Positions 57,486-64,000 of a DNA stretch of 64,000 bases are shown here, one piece after another. The stretch covers positions 13,172,706 to 13,236,705 of the forward strand of contig JAVMKO010000020.1 in the NCBI GenBank assembly GCA_032164245.1, in the 5' to 3' direction. Each line of letters begins with the position of its first letter. Positions within the stretch are counted from its first letter, which is position 1. Origin of the DNA: Sternotherus odoratus. Lineage: Eukaryota; Chordata; Testudines; Kinosternidae. Position numbers and translations under genes: made by a program. Under the pieces are notes generated by a model that had not been told where the DNA came from, did no database searches, and was given only the letters and a program-made list of their open reading frames with translations.

Positions 57486-57589
57486 ATCACATGAAGTCCT
57501 TGAAGGATATGGGTGAACTTGCTAATGCAAGAGTAATCAGGGTTACTAGTGAGTAAGATATGTGCACGTCAGCTCTCTGTAGGTTCATT

Positions 57590-57730
57590 TACACTCCCAC
57601 AGCAGGGTGACTCAAAGCCTGAGTGTACAAACTTGGGCTCACAGGGCTCAAGCTACTGCATGAAAAATATCTGAATAGACGTTCCCACGTGGGCTGGGTC
57701 TCTAGCAACAAGCATTGCCCTAAACGTGGT
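57590..57730. mobile_element. MITE copy (GGGCTCACAGGGCTCAAGC type)
   Basis: CTTGGGCTCACAGGGCTCAA, GCATGAAAAATATCTGAATA, GACGTTCCCACGTGGGCTGG. This is the centre of the MITE type that the PLE entered at 12686-13640. Ends are not resolved. Confidence 0.45.
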
Positions 57731-59344
57731 TCATGCCACTGTCGAGCCACACGCAGGGGTGATACTGTCATTGCACCGTCAGACTCCATTGATCCTAAAG
57801 TGAAGTATGTGGGGCCTGTTTCTCCATCACCCTGCCCTGCATGTTGTCATTTACACTAGTGCAACACTGAGTGTGAAATGCTACCAAGTCGGAAGCATTC
57901 TCTTCCCCCTTTGCACTGGTGTAAATGACTGCCCAAGGTGATGTAAGTATAACAATGGTCATCTTGGTGACCCCTGGGGATTGAACTCTTGACCTCCAGA
58001 GCTTAGCCATCTGCACTGGCGACTCTCACGATTTTATCACGAGACTTGTGATATTTGTTGATCCTCAGCTCCTGGAATCAAGTGATTAGGTGAGAATCTC
58101 AGCTTTCCTTTAAAAAAAAAAGTAAATGTTTCTAACCCTAACGGCTGCAGAGAAAAGCTTCAAAACATGACCCAAGTGTATCCTAAACACTCAAAAACCA
58201 GAAGCCGAATAAAAGGAGACCCAAATTGATTATTTTCTTAAAACTCATCCTTTTTAAACCCAGCTCATGATGTTCGAGGCTTGTCTCCCAGTGCTTGGGA
58301 CTGGCAATATTGTTGAGCTGAAGGAATAAGCTCTGATCTATCTTCTGTGGATCAGGCATGGGGACAAGTACCACAGGCTGAGCCCACAGTACCTCGCGTT
58401 GGGCTACCAACATTTGAGGCAGGTAGAATCAGTGGCTTGATCTTGAAGACTGTGGCCTTTCTGTTTCCAAGCAGCTGTGGTTTTTCCTTGTGAGGCTCTT
58501 TTTCTGGGTTGTGGACGTGGAAGTTAGGCTCCAGGACAGTGATTGGGCCCTGTCGCGACTGAATTATTTTGCACAAAGCATCAAAGTGAATTTGGGGAAT
58601 GATCAGCTCCTTTGACAAGCCAGGCTGCTGTCACCGCTGCCTACTGGAACCTGGAGTGTGGGAGAAGGAGCAATCAAAGCAGTGACCTTGGCGAGGACTG
58701 GGGTTAGATTACAGGCATGATTAAATGCTGAGAAGGCACCGGAGCTGCTATTTGAATACCTGTTTACATGTAGGATAATAGATGGCCACCCATTGACAGC
58801 CAGGTTGTAATTCACTTCTGGGACTCTGGGACTCTGATGACACCATAAACTATCTCAGGCTGCTCACACAGGACAGCAAGTCCCTGGGAATGATTTACTG
58901 CCATGGGCTTACTCCGTGCCTGTCTAATCTATTGTCTTTTATTGCAGACAGCACAGGGAGAAAGTATTTTTTTAAAATTGTTTAAGGGAACACTGTAAAC
59001 TCACTTTGATCTGCCAATGGAACCTTAATATCCTTCGGTATGAGCAGGTGGAGGGGAGAGACTCCTTTGGAATCCAATCTAACCTTATCTGCTGGCCCCA
59101 CTCCATTGGAGTTAGTGGAGTTACTCCAGAAGAGGATTTAGTAGGAGGGCAGAAGGAATTACAAAGTAAGTCTCCAATTCTGCAACTGATTCTGTTCAAC
59201 TCAACCCCTGCACCTGTGTGGAGCCTCCAATGAAATCACTATGCAGTCAGTTGCAGAATTAACCCATGATTTTATAGGTTACAACCTCACTCCTCTCACC
59301 CTACCAATATCTTCTCTGAGCTCTAGCAACTCTGAAGCAGCAGT
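57731..59344. other. Non-coding DNA
   Basis: A tRNA-T-arm-like piece (GGGGATTGAACTCTTGACC, reverse B-box type) lies near 57976 and may be a SINE scrap. No exon is recognised; the 88-codon minus-strand frame at 58618-58352 has no known domain. Confidence 0.4.
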
Positions 59345-59467
59345 TAAGACCCAGATGTCCCCATTTTATAGGGTCAGTCCCGATTTTGGGGTTGTTTTTC
59401 TTATATAAGCTCCTATTACCCCTCACCCCACGTCCCGATTTTTCATACTTGCTGTCTGGTCACCCTA
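59345..59467. mobile_element. hAT-like MITE, copy 3
   Basis: Interior TCAGTCCCGATTTTGGGG, CTCCTATTACCCCTCACCCC, GTCCCGATTTTTCATACTTG and end GCTGTCTGGTCACCCTA match copies 1 and 2. The left end has lost two bases (TAAGACCCAGATG in place of TAGGGTGACCAGATG) and no 8-bp flank survives. Confidence 0.85.
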
Positions 59468-61867
59468 ATTTTACTCTTATTCCCCTATTCTTAAATGGGG
59501 CGAATGATACTTTCCTACCTCACCCTGGTCATATTCAGATAAATGTATTAATGATTGCAAGGGGCTAAGAGCGTGTGGTTTGAGAGTCAATGTTTCCCTG
59601 CAACAGGACTCCTGATCTGCTTATGTAGCCTATCTCCCTCCTCCCAGCCCGGGCGAGGACTCTCCTCAGTGCTCAATATGCCTCTTCGGGTTCTAGCTTT
59701 TCATTCAAGATGCTATTGTCCTTTCCTCAAGGCCCTACCCTGGGAAAACCTCACCCTGGGAAAAACCCCGTGTAGATATCCACAGCGTCTTGCTGGGAGT
59801 GACTTGGAGCATTTTATACAAACATCCCTCTGGCTAAATGTTTAGCATCATTGCAGCTTGATTAGCAACCAGGCCCACATAATTCCCCCTCACCGTAATG
59901 ATTTCCCTTTCTGGAAAGCCACGTGGCAACTCCTTCGCTCATGACTAATTGTCCAAGGCCATATGATGCTGAGATAGATAATCCATAATGGTTTAATCTA
60001 TCGAGGCCTGTGTGGCAAAGGAGGGAAAACCACTTTAGAGAGATCAGTCATCTAAAATCATGGAGAGGCATATTGGCACGCTGGTTGTTGCCCATTCCCA
60101 GCTGAGAGGAAGGTGGTGGCGTGAGATTAAGGCTCTGAAATAGACTTCTCCTGTCCCCATAGCTTTTTGATTCTGAGAGAGGTTACCGCAAAAGCACTCA
60201 CTGCTCTCTGCCTGTGCTAAACACAGATAATAGCACTTGGAATCACCTCCATATAAATGATACCGCTACCAAACTAATTACCTTCTCTTGTCTCCCAGCT
60301 CCAAACCACCAGTGACCGATCAGGGGGGAGAAAAAAATATTTTGTGGTTTGTACCCTGATCTCCTGGGACGGCCTTAAAAAAATGCTGAGTTCCTAAACA
60401 GCTGAAAAAACATAAAATGCTCCATATACTCTCTATAAACAAGCAGTTAGAGAAATTCAGGCTGGAAAACACTTGGTGGAATAGGGTCAAGACTCTCATA
60501 TGAATCAAATTAGTGGCCGCTCAACTAACACCACAGTACATTAGGCTTCAGGGACGAGGGAAATGCCGCTATTTTCAAGGTTACGCTTTTCCTCCCCACC
60601 TGATCTACTTGCTGCTGGGAGATCTTGGTCATTTAAACGGCAGGTCCCTCCGGGTGGACGATTTCCAGCTTCCGCGGCATCTGAAGAGGAGAAACCCTGC
60701 CCCCTGAGAGAGGGAGAGGGTGTAAAGGCCATTGCTAGTCCTCTTTCATGGTTACAAAAATATTTACTTTGAAATAAAAAGAAAGTGTGTGTGAGAAACC
60801 TCGAGAAATTACAAATGGGTCTGTATGAGGACACTGATCCCGCTTTCTCCCCAGCTGGACACTCTATTCCAGAATAAGAATGTCCACACAAGCTAGTCCA
60901 AAACAGCTAGGTAATTTGCCCACGGTCACTTCTGGTATCTGTGGCAGCCCCCAGAATTGAACTCAAATCTCCAGAGTCTCAGGCCACTACCATAACCCCA
61001 AGATCTTCCTTCCTTTGGCAAGAGGGCTCCCATACTTTTTACCTGGAGACGCTAGGCCTGGCAATGCACGACGGGGATTTTGAAGGCACCAATCTCTATC
61101 ATATCTGGCTGACCTCTGGGTTCCTGAGTTTTAGGTGAGCGGGGGATTTGTCTTGGGTAAGCCTTGTTCATTTATGGGTTTCAGTCCAAACCACATGAGA
61201 CTGGTTTGTTTCACATTATTATGAGACCAGGCTCTCAGCTGACTGTTGCTCTGAATTTTTATTTAAACTCTAAATCACAGGGTCCACAAACCAACAAAGA
61301 CCACAGCATTAAAAAACCAAAACCAAAAGCATTGACATGCCAACTAATAAAGCCAGGGACACTACTGAGACTGGCCAAATAAAATATGATCCTCCTACAC
61401 ACAGACAAAATGGCAGACATGCCTTTAAGGTAGTAATTTTAACAGTCCGTTCCCTTGACTTAGCTGAGGTTTGCATGTTGATGTTGTTCCCAGAACAAGG
61501 TGAGGACTCCTGCTCCCAGAAACCTCATTAGAATGATTATCATGTGCCACAGAGATCATTTTGCTTCAATTATAGTGAAAAAACAATGATTTGCTTCTCC
61601 TTTCTGACCTCTTCTACTCCCCTTCTGTCCCTGTCAAGGGCCAGACCTGAAGCAGTCAAGGAAATGAATCCAGATGCCATTAGCAATCAGTGTCGAGGAA
61701 TTAAGAAGAAGCTAATTTCAAGACAATATGAGCAGTTTCAGCAGCACCAATCGTGCAATAGCAGTGCAGCTTGTATAAGGGGAATGAAGGAACAAAGCAG
61801 GATGGAAATGGAACAGGCTGCTGGATTCAAAGGGTGTCACTGGGAGGTCAATCCTGTAAGGTGCTAA
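59468..61867. other. Non-coding DNA with a SINE remnant
   Basis: A minus-strand MIR-like remnant lies at about 60900-61010 (GGTAATTTGCCCACGGTCAC, AGAATTGAACTCAAATCTCC). The block 59830-60310 is AT-rich and repeat-free and might be conserved. No exon is recognised; the 116-codon frame at 60891-60541 shows no known domain. Confidence 0.45.
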
Positions 61868-62278
61868 GTAGAGCTGGTACTTTTTTTTTTCAATTGATAC
61901 TATTTTGGGGAAAATATATATATATGCAGATCTGCAGCACAGCAACGTTTTGTGAATTCATGTCAGCTTCATCAAATCGTTAGTGGTGGAAAAAAGAAAA
62001 ATCCAAAAAAGTCAAAATGTTTTGTTTTGACATTTTCTGAAAAGAAATGTTTTGATTTTTTTTGTCCGAAATGACCTTTCATTTTGAAATTCCCTTCCAT
62101 TTTATATTCCGAAGAAAAAAAGGTTCATTTGACCTGAAACAGTTTTTCCCCCAATTTTTGAGTGAATGTAAATAAAACAATTTTGTTTTGAGTTAACCCT
62201 AAAGCTCAATTTCTTCTGACTTTTCAGAATTCCCAACAAACTGAGAAAAATCAGTTATTCACCCAACAGTACTGCTGA
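61868..62278. mobile_element. AT-rich palindromic MITE, long copy
   Basis: Starts TAGAGCTGGTACTTTTTTTT and ends CAACAGTACTGCTGAGC-type sequence, the family end motif in inverted form. The interior is full of AAATGTTTTG/CATTTTG words. It is the longest member in the window. Confidence 0.5.
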
Positions 62279-62615
62279 GCACCTGAAGTGGGAGATGAAG
62301 GAATGTCTGCCTCACACCGAAGGAGTAGGCCCAGGGTTTGCGTTACAGATGACACATCTAAGAGCGATGGGTGGAAACTGAGCAAAGGTGGAAGATGTGA
62401 CTGAATAGCTTGGGAGACATGCAGATGATGAGGGTGTTATAGCTGGCGGAACAGTCTCCCAAAGGATGTGGTGGCAGTGTGGTCACTCGAAATCAGACTG
62501 AACACAGCACTAGAGAGTTATAGGGGAGAACTACTCTGTCCCAGGCCAATCAAGAATGGGCGGTTTGGCTTCCCTAGCTGTGCAGCCTTTGCCCTGTACA
62601 GATAAACCCTGGGAT
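62279..62615. other. Non-coding, possible CR1 scrap
   Basis: At about 62445-62500 the run GGCGGAACAGTCTCCCAAAG, GATGTGGTGGCAGTGTGG recalls the CR1 3' region, but it is too short to be sure. Otherwise nothing is recognised. Confidence 0.35.
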
Positions 62616-62619
62616 CTAC

Positions 62620-63160
62620 TTATTGATTTCTTTATTTGGGGGTGTTATCGTTCTGCAGTGCCCTGTGATCTCCTTTAAGGACCTGCTTTGCCAGCTAATA
62701 AACAAAATGAAGCAGCCAGTCATCATCTTTCCAGCTGCATTAGACCTTGGTTTGGGCAGCACGGGACCTGCGTTGTTTCCTGTAGTAAAAGCAAAGTTAA
62801 GCATTGCTCTGACTGCAGCGAGAGTTCCTTGAAGCTGAAGTATTCAATTTTACTCCACCAAGCATCCAGTATAATCCATTGAAAGGGCACTGTCCTTCAG
62901 GCCTTTCAGCTGGGCTGACAGCTGCCCACTGATTAATTGACAGGTTAAAAAGATTGATTCCACATGTCAGAGCTGTAACCCTGCCAGAACAATACGGCTG
63001 TCAATTGGGCTGTAAAACAGACGCTTACATTAACAGCCCTGACAGCAGCAGCACATGAACACACGCACCTGCCTTTATGGAGAGCCTAAACACACAGCCG
63101 TGCAAAGATTAATCATCTTGAAAGCAACATTGGAGGATCAAATAAATGTTTCTGCGGTGG
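62620..63160. promoter_or_regulatory. Candidate conserved enhancer with clustered TGACAG motifs
   Basis: Repeat-free block. TGACAG occurs at 62916-62921, 62938-62943 and 63040-63045, and CTGTCA at 62998-63003, giving four in 130 bases where about 0.06 are expected by chance. They sit beside GATTAATTGAC, GTCAATTGGGC and TAATCATC cores. TGACAG is the known MEIS/PREP/TGIF core. The frames at 62623-62832 and on the minus strand look incidental. Confidence 0.4.
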
Positions 63161-64000
63161 AAAAGTGGCGCAGTGCTGACTTGGCATGGATGCCGCCTAC
63201 AGATGGTGCCCAGCCGGCAGCCAAGAAGGACACTGGGGACCGAGGGGTGGGGTCCACAGTTGTCGTCAGTGTTTCAGTTATTATCTTGGCCACGTGTCCT
63301 CCCCTCCACAACATGCTCAGACTCACACTTACCCTGCACCGATATATGCTATAGACAGACAGGCACAGCTGTGTACTGTATAGACAGACTCACCCACGTG
63401 CCGTACCCTCACAAACAGATCCACATGCTGTCACAAACATACGCTGCACACACAGACGCACACTCACTGAAAATCAAAGGTTTCTCTGGTTTGACACCCA
63501 AAAACAGAGCACCCGAAATCACTAGTCATCTTTGAAAAATCTTGGCCACCCTACATCTGTGCCTATATTCATACTCATGTATATATGTAGTCTACCCACA
63601 CACACTTCCCCATTTATTGTACATGCACCAACCAAACCTTTCCCTAACACAAACATATCAGGTACCACATATAAATAACCATGTACCCACACAAACGCTC
63701 CCAAACTCACCCTGGGAGTAGGTCTACTCTTTGAGCCGCGGATGTGATTCCCAGATCAAGAAGACATGTTGGATAGAAAGTAGCCACAGCAACACAAGCT
63801 GCAGGAGGGACGAGCTGCCTTGAGTAGGTATCCACCCAGGACCCTCCTGCCGTTCGCATCGCCAGTTATGCTCTATTTTTAGCGTGACAGCTCTGGAGCT
63901 AAGAATCATCCCCCCTGCTCCAAGTGTAGACACGGCCTCACACACATGCACACGTTGCAACAGTTACGGATAGTTGGGCTGTAAAGTTGGTATAAAGCAG
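63161..64000. other. Non-coding, no clear content
   Basis: CACA-rich tracts occur at about 63380-63470 and 63595-63700 and produce several open frames with no known domain. No RNA or mobile element is recognised. Confidence 0.4.

Noticed and set aside
57955..58025. tRNA-like segment (reverse B-box)
   Set aside because: Only a T-arm-like piece is visible; no A box, cloverleaf or acceptor stem, so not a tRNA gene.

Overview
This window looks like non-coding nuclear DNA from a non-avian reptile, most probably a turtle. I base that on the repeats: CR1 LINE fragments with chelonian-looking 3' ends, a Neptune-type Penelope-like element (PLE) with a GIY-YIG endonuclease domain, MIR-like SINEs with a snRNA/LINE-like tail, and many short inverted-repeat DNA transposons (hAT-like, Harbinger-like). 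The species call is inference from remembered repeat families; no alignment was run. I found no host protein-coding exon, rRNA, tRNA, CRISPR array or CpG island that I can defend. Nearly all open frames here are short chance frames. The only protein sequences I recognise belong to transposons: the PLE endonuclease near 13.3 kb and a CR1 reverse-transcriptase end near 47.8 kb.

Layout. 0-6 kb: unique DNA, then an old inverted-repeat element split by a solo LTR (3128-3555), and two minus-strand CR1 scraps. 6-12 kb: MIR-like SINEs, a PLE end, a TATC and a CA microsatellite, and a MITE inside a SINE. 12.1-13.6 kb: the most structured part, with a fold-back PLE end (12164-12370), an AT-rich palindromic MITE, and a PLE copy (12784-13561) with a 14-15 bp target duplication lying inside an older MITE. 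14-26 kb: SINEs, two copies of a hAT-like MITE with 8-bp target duplications (17941-18067, 21364-21488), a second hAT-like element (18381-18605), a PLE end at 25.1 kb and a second solo LTR of the same family (25657-26209). 26-37 kb: mainly unique DNA, with a fold-back hAT-like MITE at 34534-34826. 37-49 kb: four CR1 fragments of at least two 3'-end types, one of them split by a 297-bp GC-rich insert with an 8-bp target duplication. 49-64 kb: unique DNA with scattered palindromic MITEs, Harbinger-like elements, a PLE end at 53.8 kb and a third hAT-like MITE copy.

Between the repeats lie AT-rich, repeat-free blocks that look like conserved non-coding elements of a developmental gene desert. Two of them (41.7-41.9 kb and 62.9-63.05 kb) carry unusually dense TGACAG/CTGTCA (MEIS/PREP/TGIF-type) hexamers next to TAAT cores. 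These are the best candidates for host function, but conservation has to be tested by alignment. I see no clear sign of a new biological system. The most notable structures are transposon insertion histories that can be read base by base.
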